Shown: positions 1 through 9,800 of the stretch, piece by piece
Numbering within the stretch: the stretch's first letter is position 1
Layout: each line of letters begins with the position of its first letter
Source of the DNA: an uncultured Gemmatimonadales bacterium
Lineage (GTDB): Bacteria; Gemmatimonadota; Gemmatimonadetes; JACCXV01; JAHWKZ01
DNA length: 64,000 nucleotides
Assembly (NCBI GenBank): GCA_947259315.1
Contig: CAMYLR010000031.1
Location: 25,228-89,227, forward strand
Direction of reading: 5' to 3'
Program-made: the position numbers and the translations under genes
The notes under the pieces: generated by a model
What the model was told of the DNA's origin: nothing
What the model saw: the letters and a program-made list of their open reading frames with translations, nothing else
Databases searched by the model: none

Positions 1-144
1 CGCCGAGATCGGATTGAGTTCGAGGAACTCCTCGTCGTACTCCGCGAACATCGCGTTTAGACGCTCGGACGAGTTTTGGTCGGGGTGCTGACCCCCGGGC
101 ACGGCCACGAGTGCGGCGAGCAGCAAGATTCGGAGATCGATCAC
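1..144 (-). CDS. DUF885 family secreted protein, N-terminal fragment
   Basis: Only the first 48 codons lie in the window; the gene runs off its left edge. From a GTG at 144 the reverse strand encodes a short hydrophobic leader (IDLRILLLAALVAVPG) followed by a segment with the pattern ERLNAMFAEYDEEFLELNP. That pattern matches the start of DUF885 proteins, putative secreted or periplasmic zinc hydrolases. The leader looks like a signal peptide. The gene is divergent from the SGNH hydrolase at 243. No in-frame ATG lies just upstream; an in-frame TTG at 189 is the only other start I considered. The family call rests on this short stretch alone, and the metal-binding motif is outside the window. 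Confidence 0.6.
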   Translation of the reverse strand, partial: MIDLRILLLAALVAVPGGQHPDQNSSERLNAMFAEYDEEFLELNPISA

Positions 145-242
145 GACGCCCCCCCGGTGGCGTTGTAGGTTGTGCGGCTTCTCATGCAAACTAGCTGGGC
201 CGGGCACGTCGAGTCCACGGACCGAGGAGCGGGGCGAAATGG

Positions 243-953
243 ATGCGTAGCCTGATTTTCTGGTCGTTGTTCCCGTTCGTGATACCACAGGCGATCAGGG
301 TTCGAAAGAACGCGCCGAGATTCAACGATGCAGCGGGACCGAACGAGGGTGCGGTCGGTGAAGGACGCGACTACCGCCTCTTGGCGATCGGCGACTCGAT
401 CATATCTGGTGTCGGGGCGACCCGCCTTTCGAAGGCTCTCGTTGGTCAGACATCACTGGCATTGGCGGACGCGCTGGATTGCAGGATCGCCTGGACCGCA
501 CGCGGTCGTACAGGGGCTACTTCTCGAGCACTTCTCGATGAACTCGGTGCGAACGGTTTCCCGACCGAGGCCGATTTCATCGTTTTAAACGTCGGGGTCA
601 ACGACGTCACCTCGCTGGCCACACTCTCGAGCTGGAAGAGAAACCTGACGGAGCTCCTGCGGTTGACATCTGAACACTCCCCGGATGCGATCATCGCCGT
701 GGCCGGGATACCGCCACTCGGTGGTTTCCCGCTCTTGCCCCAACCGATGCGCGCCTTGTTCGGGATGCGCGGTCGGTCGTTCGACTCGGTCGCACGGCGG
801 GTCGTCGCCGAGTTCCCCCAGGCGGTGTTTCTCCCGATCGTGTTCGATACCCGACCCGAGAAGTTCGCGCCTGACGGGTACCACCCTTCCGAGGACGGCT
901 ATCGAGAGTTCGGTCAGGCGGCGGCTGACCGTATTCTCGAGAAGATGCGCTGA
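243..953 (+). CDS. SGNH/GDSL-family hydrolase
   Basis: The 236-residue protein carries the blocks of the SGNH hydrolase superfamily. Block I is LAIGDSIISG with the nucleophile Ser52. Block III is NVGVNDVTS with Gly118 and Asn120. Block V is DGYHPSEDG with the Asp211/His214 pair. Such enzymes cleave esters, often lipids, acyl-thioesters or acetylated sugars; the substrate cannot be told from sequence. The first 20 residues are hydrophobic and could be a membrane anchor or uncleaved signal. The length is typical of the compact bacterial family. It stands alone, divergent from the DUF885 gene and convergent with the satP-like gene only 13 bases downstream. Confidence 0.85.
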   Translation: MRSLIFWSLFPFVIPQAIRVRKNAPRFNDAAGPNEGAVGEGRDYRLLAIGDSIISGVGATRLSKALVGQTSLALADALDCRIAWTARGRTGATSRALLDELGANGFPTEADFIVLNVGVNDVTSLATLSSWKRNLTELLRLTSEHSPDAIIAVAGIPPLGGFPLLPQPMRALFGMRGRSFDSVARRVVAEFPQAVFLPIVFDTRPEKFAPDGYHPSEDGYREFGQAAADRILEKMR

Positions 954-966
954 TATCGAGCGACGG

Positions 967-1530
967 TTAGAGCGGGAGCACCGTCCTTCCGTAGAGCTCG
1001 TTCCAGATCTGGACGATAGAGCCATACATCGCCGACAACCCGACGAAAATCCCCTCCCAACCAGCGACGAGGCCGATCGTTGCATTACCGGTCCAGTCAC
1101 GCACGGCGAGCAAGAAGAACAGGATCGTTAGGCTCAGGAACACCGTTTGGAGATTGCGAGTGAGCTTTAGCGTACCGATAAACATCAAGCCGGTGAAAAC
1201 GCCCCAAGCGAACAGATACCAACCCATCGCCGTCTCGCTCGCAGCCGGGACACCGGTCCACTTTGGAAAGACGATGAGCGCGACGAGCGTAAGCCAAAAG
1301 AGACCGTAGGAGCTGAAGGCGGTCGCGCCGAACGTGTTGTTCTTCTTGAACTCCATGATGCCGGCGATGACTTGGGCGATACCGCCGTAGAACACACCCA
1401 TCGCGAGGATCATCGTGTTCATCTCGAAGAAACCGGCGTTGTGGATGTTGAGCAGTACGGTGGTCATGCCGAAGGCCATGAGGCCCAGCGGCGCGGGGTT
1501 GGCGATCGACTCGCCTGACGGCTCGGTCAT
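967..1530 (-). CDS. satP: Acetate/succinate transporter, GPR1/FUN34/SatP family
   Basis: The protein is 187 residues with six hydrophobic segments, the normal size for bacterial SatP/YaaH carriers. The family signature [14 protein letters not shown] sits at residues 12-25. The family moves acetate, and in Escherichia coli also succinate, across the inner membrane with protons. A ferredoxin-linked pyruvate and 2-oxoglutarate oxidation cluster begins 700 bases away on the other strand. An acetate carrier would fit such metabolism, but nothing shows co-regulation. The start ATG at 1530 is followed at once by the conserved N-terminal signature, so the start is well placed. Confidence 0.88.
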   Translation of the reverse strand: MTEPSGESIANPAPLGLMAFGMTTVLLNIHNAGFFEMNTMILAMGVFYGGIAQVIAGIMEFKKNNTFGATAFSSYGLFWLTLVALIVFPKWTGVPAASETAMGWYLFAWGVFTGLMFIGTLKLTRNLQTVFLSLTILFFLLAVRDWTGNATIGLVAGWEGIFVGLSAMYGSIVQIWNELYGRTVLPL

Positions 1531-1635
1531 GTAAGGGGGATTCCTTCCTTATTTAGCAAGCTGGGGTAACCAACTGATACACGATCCTGTTGCACGACGC
1601 CAGGAAAAACGGTGATTACGTCGTATACTTGAAGT

Positions 1636-2085
1636 ATGCGACAGGTCCTCCGTCCGCCACGGTTGGCGATCCTCTACTTGGTTATCGCTTGGATCGTCGA
1701 CTACGTGCTATCGAGCCCGGCGGTGATATCGATCGGGTACCGCTTCTGGCTCAGCCTGGTGATCGTTGGTGGAGGGGTGTGGCTTTCCTACCGCACCGTG
1801 AAGTTGTTCGAGCGCGCCGGAACGACCCACAAGCTATCCGGCGAGAGCACCGCGCTCGTCATCGAGGGGCCGTTTCGGTGGAGCCGCAACCCGCTGTACC
1901 TGGGTCTCACGCTGATCGTGCTCGGGATCGCAATCTACGGTGGATCGGTGCCCTTTCTGCTGGTCCCGGTGGTGTTCTTCCTGACCCTCAATTTCGGATT
2001 CGTCCCGTGGGAGGAGGGACGGCTCGAGACGACGTTTGGCGACCCGTACCGGGCGTATCTGCAGGAGGTTCGGCGGTGGCTCTGA
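1636..2085 (+). CDS. Isoprenylcysteine carboxyl methyltransferase-like membrane protein
   Basis: This 149-residue integral membrane protein has about four hydrophobic segments. Its C-terminal half reads GPFRWSRNPLYLGLTL and later PWEEGRLETTFGDPYRAY. The R-x-x-R-NP-x-Y block and the E-x-x-L-x-x-x-F-G-x-x-Y block are the SAM-binding motifs of the ICMT/phospholipid methyltransferase family. Bacterial members methylate unknown lipids or small molecules, so no substrate is assigned. A second member of the same family lies at 30388-30873 on the other strand. The gene is followed by the promoter region of the KOR-Rnf cluster. Confidence 0.75.
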   Translation: MRQVLRPPRLAILYLVIAWIVDYVLSSPAVISIGYRFWLSLVIVGGGVWLSYRTVKLFERAGTTHKLSGESTALVIEGPFRWSRNPLYLGLTLIVLGIAIYGGSVPFLLVPVVFFLTLNFGFVPWEEGRLETTFGDPYRAYLQEVRRWL

Positions 2086-2143
2086 ATCGGTCCCGGATTG
2101 AAGGGAAATCCCCTACATGTTTTTGGTGCTCCTCCCTGCTTTC

Positions 2144-2173
2144 TTGAGGGCCGTCTAACCGGTACCATTAATA
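2144..2173 (+). promoter_or_regulatory. Possible promoter of the kor-PFOR-rnf operon
   Basis: A TTGAGG hexamer at 2144-2149 and a TTAATA hexamer at 2168-2173 are 18 bases apart, 37 bases before the GTG of korA. Both match the sigma-70 consensus only partly. This 124-base gap is the only intergenic space before a run of overlapping genes, so the operon promoter should lie here. Confidence 0.3.
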
Positions 2174-2209
2174 GATGAGAATACATCTTGCGTGTAGTCT
2201 GCGTGGACG

Positions 2210-4132
2210 GTGACGACCAAAGCGCAAACCGAGGCCGCGCGCGCCGTTCCTAGCGACAGCGGCGAGCCGCGTTACGAAGTCTTCGAGCTCCCCGAGCACA
2301 CGGTCGAGATCGTGTCCGATTCGGGAGAAGGCGCGCAGAAGTGCGGCCAGATCCTGGGTGCGGTAACGGCCAAGATGGGGAACGGCGTCTGGACGGTCGA
2401 GATCATCCCCGCCGAAATCGAGCCGCCACCTCGTAGCCCGGCCGGCGGCAGTGGCAACCGCGTGCGGATCGGTTCCGAGCCCGTGACAAACTGGGGTGAC
2501 GAGACACAGCTCATGGTAGCGTTCAACGAGCAAGTCCTGATGGGACGCCATCGTTTGAACGCGCTCGCCGACGATGCCACGATCCTGCTCGAAAACATCT
2601 GGGCCGACCATCCCGACGAAACGATTCGGGCCGCGTGGCAAGAAGCGCAGAGCGAGCTCGAAAAGACGAACTACCGGATCATCGAAGTTCCGATGCAGGA
2701 GCAGTGTCTGACCGTCGTCGAGGATCCGCGTCGCGGCAAGAACATGTTCGTGCTCGGTATGCTGGCCTGGATCTACGATCGTGATCTCGATCTGTGTCGC
2801 GATCAGATAGCGCACGCGTTTCGCAAGAAGTCGGAAGAGATCTACAAGCGCAACGTCGAGCTGCTCGAGCTCGGGTACGGCTGGGCCGAGGAGAACCTCG
2901 ATTTCCGGATTCATATTCCGGCGCAACCGACGACCGATCCGATGGTGGTCATGAACGGCAACGAAGCGGTTGCGCTGGGCGCGATCGCCGCTGGGATGGA
3001 GTTGGCGGCGATGTACCCGATTACGCCGGCGACGTCAGCGTCGCACGAGCTCGGCGACGTGTTCGAGAAGTTCGGTGGCGTGGTGCACCAGGCCGAGGAC
3101 GAGATCGCCGCCGCCGGCGTCGCGATCGGCGCGTCGTACGCGGGCAAGGTCGCGTACACGATCACGTCGGGCCCGGGGCTGGCGCTAAAGACGGAGTTCT
3201 TGGGGTTGGCGGTGATGATCGAGATGCCGCTGGTGGTGGTCGACGTACAGCGCGGCGGACCCGCTACAGGATTGCCGACCAAGGTTGAGCAGTCGGACCT
3301 GTTGGCGGCGATCTTTGGTCAGCCGGGCGACGCGCCGCACGTCGTCATGGCGCCGGCCACCATAGAAGAGTGTTTTCACGTCATGGTCACGGCGCGGCGC
3401 ATCGCGGAGACGTTTCGCACCGTGGTCATCGTGCTGTCGGATGCCAACCTGGCGACCGGGGTACAGCCGTTCCGACGCCCCGAGCTCGATCCCGCATGGG
3501 TGGCGGCGCCACCCGACCTGAGCCCGGTTCCGGAGGGATTGAAACCCTACGATTGGGATGCGAAAACGGGGTTGTCACGACGGTTTGTGCCCGGTCAGCC
3601 AGGTGGCATGTACACCGTTACGGGATTGGCGCACGATGAATCGAGCCGAGTCGCGTACAGCTCGGCGGTGCATCAGCGCTCTTCGACGATGCGCAGCCGC
3701 AAGATCGCGGTGCTCCAGAGCACGCTCAATCCGCCGGAGGTGTACGGGGACGACAGCGGTGAGTTGTTGGTCGTCGGGTGGGGCAGCACCAGGGGCGCGA
3801 TCGAAGAAGCGGTCGATCGTTTGCGAGCCGAGGGGATGAGCGTCTCGTCGCTTCACCTAAGCTTCCTCTCTCCGCTCGAGCCGGGTATCAAGGAGATCTT
3901 CAGTCGGTTCGAGAAGGTGATGACGGTCGAGATCAACTATAGCGATGACCCGGACGCGCCATACATCAACGAAGAGAACCGCCGCCGCGGACAGCTGGCG
4001 TGGTTGCTCCGAGCGCAGACGCTCTACGACGTCGATTGTTGGACGCGAGTGCTCGGCGAGCCGCTGCGACCGAGAGCGATCGCTAACGCGATCCGGCAGC
4101 GAATAGAAACCGTGGAAGGAGACATAGCGTGA
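2210..4132 (+). CDS. korA: 2-oxoglutarate:ferredoxin oxidoreductase, fused gamma-alpha subunit
   Basis: The 640-residue protein has the gamma (catalytic gamma) domain at about residues 15-200 and the alpha, pyrimidine-binding domain from about 245. The alpha domain begins MNGNEAVALGAIAAGME and continues with AMYPITPATSASHEL. Further family blocks are TSGPGLALKTE and DVQRGGPATGLPTKVEQSDL. With KorB it forms an enzyme that oxidatively decarboxylates 2-oxoglutarate with CoA and reduces ferredoxin. Gamma-alpha fusions of about 600 residues are common in aerobic and microaerobic bacteria. It starts with GTG at 2210 and opens a long overlapping operon. Its stop overlaps the GTG of korB (GTGA). Substrate preference (2-oxoglutarate over another 2-oxoacid) is inferred from family resemblance. 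Confidence 0.9.
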   Translation: MTTKAQTEAARAVPSDSGEPRYEVFELPEHTVEIVSDSGEGAQKCGQILGAVTAKMGNGVWTVEIIPAEIEPPPRSPAGGSGNRVRIGSEPVTNWGDETQLMVAFNEQVLMGRHRLNALADDATILLENIWADHPDETIRAAWQEAQSELEKTNYRIIEVPMQEQCLTVVEDPRRGKNMFVLGMLAWIYDRDLDLCRDQIAHAFRKKSEEIYKRNVELLELGYGWAEENLDFRIHIPAQPTTDPMVVMNGNEAVALGAIAAGMELAAMYPITPATSASHELGDVFEKFGGVVHQAEDEIAAAGVAIGASYAGKVAYTITSGPGLALKTEFLGLAVMIEMPLVVVDVQRGGPATGLPTKVEQSDLLAAIFGQPGDAPHVVMAPATIEECFHVMVTARRIAETFRTVVIVLSDANLATGVQPFRRPELDPAWVAAPPDLSPVPEGLKPYDWDAKTGLSRRFVPGQPGGMYTVTGLAHDESSRVAYSSAVHQRSSTMRSRKIAVLQSTLNPPEVYGDDSGELLVVGWGSTRGAIEEAVDRLRAEGMSVSSLHLSFLSPLEPGIKEIFSRFEKVMTVEINYSDDPDAPYINEENRRRGQLAWLLRAQTLYDVDCWTRVLGEPLRPRAIANAIRQRIETVEGDIA

Positions 4133-5082
4133 CGATCCCAGTCAATTCGCTGTTGCAGTGCGCGTTGGACGACGAGCGGGTATTCGAGCGCTCGGATTAC
4201 GAGGGACCGGTCCCGCGCTGGTGCGCGGGTTGCGGCGATCATTCGGTCTTGGCGGCCACGCAACGACTGTTGGCGGACGAGCAGTTCCAGCCCGAAACGA
4301 CGGTATTTGTCTCCGGGATCGGGTGCTCGAGCCGGTTCCCGCACTACCTGAAGACGTATGGTTTTCATGGCCTCCACGGCCGGGCGCTGCCGGTCGCTAC
4401 CGGGATCAAGCTCCATCGGCCCGACCTCGACGTGTTCGTCGTCATGGGCGACGGTGACTGCACGTCGATCGGGGCCGGCCACTGGGTTCACGCCACCCGC
4501 TACAACATGGACATGGTGGCGTTGATGCTCGACAACAACATCTATGGGCTGACCAAGAATCAGACTTCGCCCACGACGCCGCAGGGGTATCCGAGCAACA
4601 CACAGCCCCGAGGCAGCTGGTTGCCGGCGCTCAACCCGGTCGAGGCGACGCTAGGCATTACCAACGCATCGTTCGTGGCCCAGACCGCGGAGTGGATTCC
4701 GCCGCATCTGTTTGCCACCATTAAGGCGGCGTACCACCACGACGGCTTCGCGTTCGTGCGGATTCTGCAACGCTGCCCCAAGTACACCGCGCCGTTGTTC
4801 GAAGAGGGGCTCAAGAACCCCGACTCGATCGAGTTGTTGGTCCACGAAGACGGGGTCATGGTCGACGGTCTCGAAAACGTCTACAAGAACCAAGTGCGTC
4901 ACGATCCCGGCGATATCCACGCCGCTCGTAGATTGGCTGAGGAGGACGGGCGGACGCGGCTCGGTGTCTTTTTCCGTGACGAGTCACGTCCGCGGTACGA
5001 GGAGACTCGCCACCTGCAGGCGATCACCGCCGAGGAGAAGGTTACGCGTCTATCGGAGGAGTTGGATCTGCATGCCGTCTGA
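4129..5082 (+). CDS. korB: 2-oxoglutarate:ferredoxin oxidoreductase, beta (TPP-binding) subunit
   Basis: The 317-residue subunit contains WCAGCGDHSVL near residue 28, whose CxxC helps hold the single [4Fe-4S] cluster. It also has the cluster-linked SGIGCSSRFP and the thiamine-diphosphate motif GDGDCTSIGAGH with the distal asparagines of LDNNIYGLTKNQTSPT. These are standard KorB features. It pairs with the gamma-alpha subunit just upstream, with a 4-base overlap that implies coupled translation. No ferredoxin-like delta subunit lies beside it, as expected for the two-subunit enzyme, so an external ferredoxin is the likely acceptor. Rnf and a ferredoxin-fused PFOR follow in the same operon. Confidence 0.92.
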   Translation: MTIPVNSLLQCALDDERVFERSDYEGPVPRWCAGCGDHSVLAATQRLLADEQFQPETTVFVSGIGCSSRFPHYLKTYGFHGLHGRALPVATGIKLHRPDLDVFVVMGDGDCTSIGAGHWVHATRYNMDMVALMLDNNIYGLTKNQTSPTTPQGYPSNTQPRGSWLPALNPVEATLGITNASFVAQTAEWIPPHLFATIKAAYHHDGFAFVRILQRCPKYTAPLFEEGLKNPDSIELLVHEDGVMVDGLENVYKNQVRHDPGDIHAARRLAEEDGRTRLGVFFRDESRPRYEETRHLQAITAEEKVTRLSEELDLHAV

Positions 5083-5875
5083 CGAACGGATCGAGCAAGC
5101 ACTCTCGGCGTTTGAGCCGCCACGGGTCGCGTTTCAGTCTGCGATCGCGACGACGATCGGTGAGCTCGACGCGATGCTCGCGGCGGGGTCTGCGGGCGAG
5201 GGTGAAGCGTCTGAGCGGGCTGCGTCCGAGCTGGGCCGGTTTGCAGCTGGACATATCGACGCGGAGCGGTTCGCCGCGCTTGTGACAGAAGACTCGCGCC
5301 TCGATCCGGTCGCAGCCGAGGCGGTCGGTCGGGCGCGCAAAGTGCTAACCGAGATCGAGGCCCGGAAGCCTAGAGATTACTGCGTTCGGGTCGCGTCCGG
5401 AGAAGACCTAGTGACCAAGGTCGCGGCGGCGTGGGCCGATTTTGGACGCGTGTTTGGCACCGCGCGGCTGGTCGAAGCTGCGCGCAAAGGCCAGTACCGC
5501 TTGCCCAATCACGAGCCCCTGATGTCGTCGTGTCCGTTCCCACAATGGAGCCGCGCCGAGCGAGCCCTGACACCGCCATTGATTGTCGACGTCGACGGCG
5601 ACGCATTGCAGGTCGACGGCTTGGCCAAGTTCCTCGACGGTGCGGCCAAGATCGTGCTGCTGGTGCGCGGCGATTCGCCGCCAGCGCCGTTGGCGCGGCT
5701 GGTGAGCCCGAGCGTGTTTATCGCTCAGACCGATGACATCGATGCGCTCGATCGAGCGCGCGGTACGCCAGGGCCGGCGATCGTTGCGGTGGTAAAGAGG
5801 ATGGCCCGCGCGCCGCGCGCGGTCCGGTATCCGCTTTTCGACAGGCCGAGGACCTGGGTCATCTGCGGGTGTTGA
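5072..5875 (+). CDS. Unrecognised 267-residue protein in the kor-rnf operon
   Basis: I do not recognise this family. The ATG at 5072 overlaps the end of korB by 11 bases, so the gene is firmly inside the operon. The N-terminal half is Ala/Glu-rich and probably helical, with segments such as DAERFAALV and GRARKVLTEIEARKPRDY. The middle carries RLPNHEPLMSSCPFPQW. The C-terminal half reads like an alpha/beta domain (PPLIVDVDGDALQV, AAKIVLLVRGD, PAIVAVVKR) and ends in WVICGC. There is no signal peptide, membrane segment or Fe-S motif; only three or so Cys are present. Its place between KorB and RnfB suggests an assembly or coupling factor, which is inference only. Confidence 0.75.
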   Translation: MPSDERIEQALSAFEPPRVAFQSAIATTIGELDAMLAAGSAGEGEASERAASELGRFAAGHIDAERFAALVTEDSRLDPVAAEAVGRARKVLTEIEARKPRDYCVRVASGEDLVTKVAAAWADFGRVFGTARLVEAARKGQYRLPNHEPLMSSCPFPQWSRAERALTPPLIVDVDGDALQVDGLAKFLDGAAKIVLLVRGDSPPAPLARLVSPSVFIAQTDDIDALDRARGTPGPAIVAVVKRMARAPRAVRYPLFDRPRTWVICGC

Positions 5876-5880
5876 TCGCG

Positions 5881-6018
5881 ATGGCTGAGACCGGAGCGAT
5901 CGCGCCGGCCACCGCGGCCGGTGGCACCAACGGTGACGAAGCGCCGGCCGAGCCGGCTGATCGGCTCGCCGCATGGCTGCTTCAGCAGGCAGATATACCG
6001 ACCGAGGAGCCGTCGTGA
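5881..6018 (+). CDS. Small 45-residue Ala/Pro-rich protein overlapping rnfB
   Basis: An ATG at 5881, five bases after the previous stop, opens a 45-codon frame. It encodes an Ala/Pro/Gly/Glu-rich N-terminus and a short amphipathic end, DRLAAWLLQQADI. Its TGA at 6016-6018 overlaps the GTG of rnfB (GTGA), the same junction used between korA/korB, rnfC/rnfD and rnfD/rnfG. That spacing is the main reason to believe it is translated. Its own ribosome site is weak, and it resembles no family I know. It could be a small cytoplasmic partner of RnfB or simply a coupling leader. Confidence 0.45.
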   Translation: MAETGAIAPATAAGGTNGDEAPAEPADRLAAWLLQQADIPTEEPS

Positions 6019-6866
6019 GCCCGGAGACGATTCTCGGTTCGATGGCCATTCTGGGCGGTGTCGGCTTGACGTTTGGTGTCCTGATCGCGCTCGCACACCG
6101 GAAGTTGGCGGTGTGGGAAGACCCGCGCCTCGACGTCGTCGCGGACATGCTGCCGGGTACCAACTGTGGTGCGTGTGGCCTCGGCGGGTGCCGCGCGTTC
6201 GCCGAAGCGACGATCAAGGGTGATATCGAACCCGCGAAGTGCACGACGATGGGACAGGAAGAGCGACACGATGTAGCGCAGTTCCTGGGCATTGAAGCCG
6301 GCGAGGCGGTGGCGCTCGTGGCGCGGTTGCTTTGCGCCGGCGGCTCGGATGTAGCGCCAAGAAAGGCCGATTACTTTGGCGTTGAAAGCTGTGGCGCGGC
6401 GGTGGCGGTTGGTGGTGGTGGCAAAGCGTGTGCGTGGGGGTGTGTCGGGCTGGCCGATTGCGCCGTGGTGTGCGATTTCGATGCGATCTATATGAATGAC
6501 GTCGATCTGCCGGTGGTGGATCTCGACAATTGTACCGCGTGCGGAGATTGCGTGGATGCGTGTCCGCTGGACTTGTTTGTTATCATGCCAGTTGAACATC
6601 ACCTCCTCGTGCAGTGCCGTAACTTGCTCGAGGGGGACGCAGCGACCGACGTATGTTCAGTGGCGTGCAACGCTTGCGAGCGGTGCGTCATGGACGCGGC
6701 CCCCGGTTTGATCGAGATGCAATCCGGCCTGGCGGTCGTCGATTACGACAAGATCGATCTCGCCGAACCGGCGGTGATCGATCGCTGTCCGACCCGATCG
6801 ATCGTGTGGGTCGAAGGCGCACAGTTCCCACTGGAGCGTGAAACCCTAGAGAGTATGGTGGCATGA
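6015..6866 (+). CDS. rnfB: Electron transport complex subunit RnfB
   Basis: RnfB is the ferredoxin-accepting polyferredoxin of the Rnf complex. From GTG 6015 the protein (283 residues) begins with one membrane helix (SMAILGGVGLTFGVLIALA). The characteristic [4Fe-4S] domain follows, TNCGACGLGGC plus a Cys 17 residues later. After it come Cys-rich 2[4Fe-4S] regions including ACAWGCVGLADCAVVC, NCTACGDCVDACP and CSVACNACERC. An ATG at 5973 in the same frame is less likely: it would add 14 polar residues before the membrane helix and break the GTGA coupling with the 45-residue frame. The rnfB gene is separated from rnfCDGEA by the PFOR gene, an order unlike the usual rnfABCDGE or rnfCDGEAB. Its stop overlaps the PFOR start (ATGA). 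Confidence 0.9.
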   Translation: MSPETILGSMAILGGVGLTFGVLIALAHRKLAVWEDPRLDVVADMLPGTNCGACGLGGCRAFAEATIKGDIEPAKCTTMGQEERHDVAQFLGIEAGEAVALVARLLCAGGSDVAPRKADYFGVESCGAAVAVGGGGKACAWGCVGLADCAVVCDFDAIYMNDVDLPVVDLDNCTACGDCVDACPLDLFVIMPVEHHLLVQCRNLLEGDAATDVCSVACNACERCVMDAAPGLIEMQSGLAVVDYDKIDLAEPAVIDRCPTRSIVWVEGAQFPLERETLESMVA

Positions 6867-9800
6867 TCTTCAAGAAGAAAGCATCGCCGGAAGAAGCACC
6901 GCGGTACCCGGGTATCCGGGAAGCGCTGGACGGTGGCAGCGCGGTCGTCGAGATGGAGACCGCGGCCAGTGAGGGGGCCGGCGCCTATCCGATTACGCCT
7001 TCGACCCAGATGGGCGAGGGTTGGGCGCAAGCTGTGGCGTCGGGCAAGACGAATGTAAATGGCCGCCGGTTGTTGTTCTTCGAGCCGGAGGGTGAGCACG
7101 CCGCTGCTGCGGTGACCGCCGGCATGAGCATGACCGGGTTACGGGCAACCAACTTCTCGAGCGGGCAGGGGATCGCGTACATGCACGAGTCGCTCTACGC
7201 GGCTGCCGGCAAGCGACTCACCTACGTGCTCAACGTCGCCGCCCGGGCGATGACCAAGCACGCGCTCAACGTCCACGCCGGCCACGACGATTACCACGCC
7301 ATCGATGACACCGGCTTCTTCCAGTTCTTTGCCAAGGACGTTCAGTCGGCGGCTGACCTCAACTTGATTGCGCATCGGGTCGCCGAGCTGTCGCTCAACC
7401 CGGGTGTCGTTGCGCAGGACGGTTTCCTCACCAGTCACGTAATCGAGTCGATGTTGCTTCCCGAGCGCGAGCTGGTGAAGGAGTACCTCGGAGACCCGAG
7501 CGACATGATCGAGTCGCCGACCCCCGCGCAGCGGATGGTGTTCGGGAAAGAGCGGCGTCGGATTCCAGAGATGTTCGACCTCGACTACCCGGCGATGCTG
7601 GGCCCCGTGCAGAACCAGGATGCGTACGCTCAGGGCGTTGCCGCGCAACGTCCGTTCTATTTCGATCATGTTCGCGAGATCACCGACGACGCGATGGCCG
7701 AGTTCGCGGCCCTGACGGGTCGACATTACGCCCCGGCCAGCGGCTACCGCATCGAGGACGCCGAGTATGTGCTCGTAGGTCAGGGCTCAGTGGTCGCCAA
7801 CGCGGAGGCGGTGGCCGATCACTTGCGCGACACGCGCGGTATCAAGATCGGTGTTCTCGACCTCATCATGTTCCGCCCGTTCCCGGCTGATCTTGTCACG
7901 CGTCTGCTGCGTGGCAAAAAAGGCGTCACCGTTCTCGAGCGTGTCGACCAGCCATTGGCGGTCGATCCCCCGCTGTTGCGCGAGATCCGCGCTGCCATGT
8001 CTCAAGCGCTCGAGAACGGGCGGGCGGATGAGCCGTTGCCGTATCCGGGGGTGGCGTCGATCACGCTCGACGAGACGCCCGATTTTTACGCTGCCGGGTT
8101 CGGCTTTGGTAGCCGCGACCTGCAACCAGGAGACTTGATCGCGGCGGCTGAGAACATGCTGCCCAAAGGCAGCAAGCGGCGCCATTTCTATCTGGGGATC
8201 GATTTCGTGCGCGTGGACACGCAGCTCCCCAAGCTCCAGCTGTGGCAAGAAGAGTTGCTCGAGGATTACCCGAGGTTGGCCGATTTGACGCTGCCGTCGG
8301 CCGGCGATTTCGATCTCGCCCCGCCGGATTCGATCGCCATACGGATCCACTCGATCGGCGGTTGGGGCGCGATCACGACCGGCAAGAATATCGTCCTGAC
8401 GGCGTTCGAGTTGGCCGGGCTCCACGTGAAGGCGAACCCCAAGTATGGATCCGAGAAGAAGGGCCAGCCGACGACGTTCTACGCCACGCTAGCGCACGAG
8501 CCGATCCGGATAAACGCCGAGCTCAAGCACGTCGATGTGGTGCTCTCGCCGGATCCCAACGTGTTCCGTCACTCCAACCCGCTGGCCGGACTCTCCGAGG
8601 GCGGTGTGTTTGTGATCCAGAGCGACCGCCCGGTCGAGGAAGTGTGGCGGTCGCTACCGGTCCCCGCCCGGCGCGACGTTCGCGAGCGACAGCTCAAGGT
8701 CTTTGCGGTGGACGGGTTTACGATCGCAACCGAGGAGGCGAGCGATCCTGAGCTCAGGTATCGGATGCAGGGAGCGGCGTTCATGGGAGCGTTCTTCGCC
8801 GCGTCGCCGTTCCTCGAGCGTGAGAACCTGACAGAGGAGCGGTTGTTCGAGGGGATCCGGGCCCAGCTCGAGGAGAAGTTCGGCAAGCTGGGTGAGCGCG
8901 TCGTCGACGATAACTACCGGGTCATTCGGCGCGGCTTTGATGAGGTACACGAGGTACCGGCCCTCGACGAAGAGGAGCTGGTCGACCTGGTCAGCGAACC
9001 GTCAAAGGCGAGCCACGTCCCGATGCTGATGGATGTGCCGAACGCGGCCGACGGGATCGGCAACCCAGGTCGGTTCTTCGAGCAAGTTTGCGGCCTCTGT
9101 CTGGTAGGCGAAGACGTGATCGCCGATCCGTTCACGGCGATCAGCGCGATGCCGGCGGCGTCGAGCACGATCCGCGACATGACCGATATCCGGTTCGAGG
9201 TGCCCGACTTCGTGGCCGACCGTTGCACGGGGTGCAGCCAATGCTGGGTCCAGTGCCCCGACGCGGCGATACCGGGGCTCGTCAACACGGCCGAGGACGT
9301 GTGGAACGCGGCGATCGATACGGCCACCAACGGTCGTTCGCTGCCGCGGATTCGTCAGCTCGCAAAACCGCTCGCCAGCGAGTCGCAAAAGCTGCTCAAA
9401 GGGATGGAGTTTCATGGGTTTGGCGAAGTCGCCTCGGCGGCGTACCGAAACATCGTAGCCAAGCTCGGTTGGGATGCCGATCGCCGAGCGCAGCTGGATG
9501 AGGAGTTTGCCGCCGTCTACTCGATCCTGTCGGAGCTTCCGCTGGCCAAGACGGTGCCGTTCTTTGATGTCCCCGAATCGAAGGAGAAGGGCAGCGGCGG
9601 GTTGTTGTCGATCACCATCAACCCGGAGACGTGCAAAGGGTGCAACATCTGCGTCGACGTCTGTCCCGAAGAGGCGCTGGTCACCGTCAAGCAAGACACC
9701 GAGATCGTCGAGCGGTTGCGGCGCAACTGGGAGCTGTGGCAGCTCCTCCCGGACACCGATGATCGGTACATCAACATTCGCGATCTCGAGCAGGGGATCG

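Noticed and set aside
2168-2926. A 252-codon minus-strand frame opposite korA
   Set aside because: It mirrors conserved KorA codons and has no recognisable domain.
5973-6015. ATG 5973 as the start of RnfB
   Set aside because: It would add 14 polar residues before the membrane helix; GTG 6015 matches the usual RnfB N-terminus and the GTGA overlap used elsewhere in the operon.
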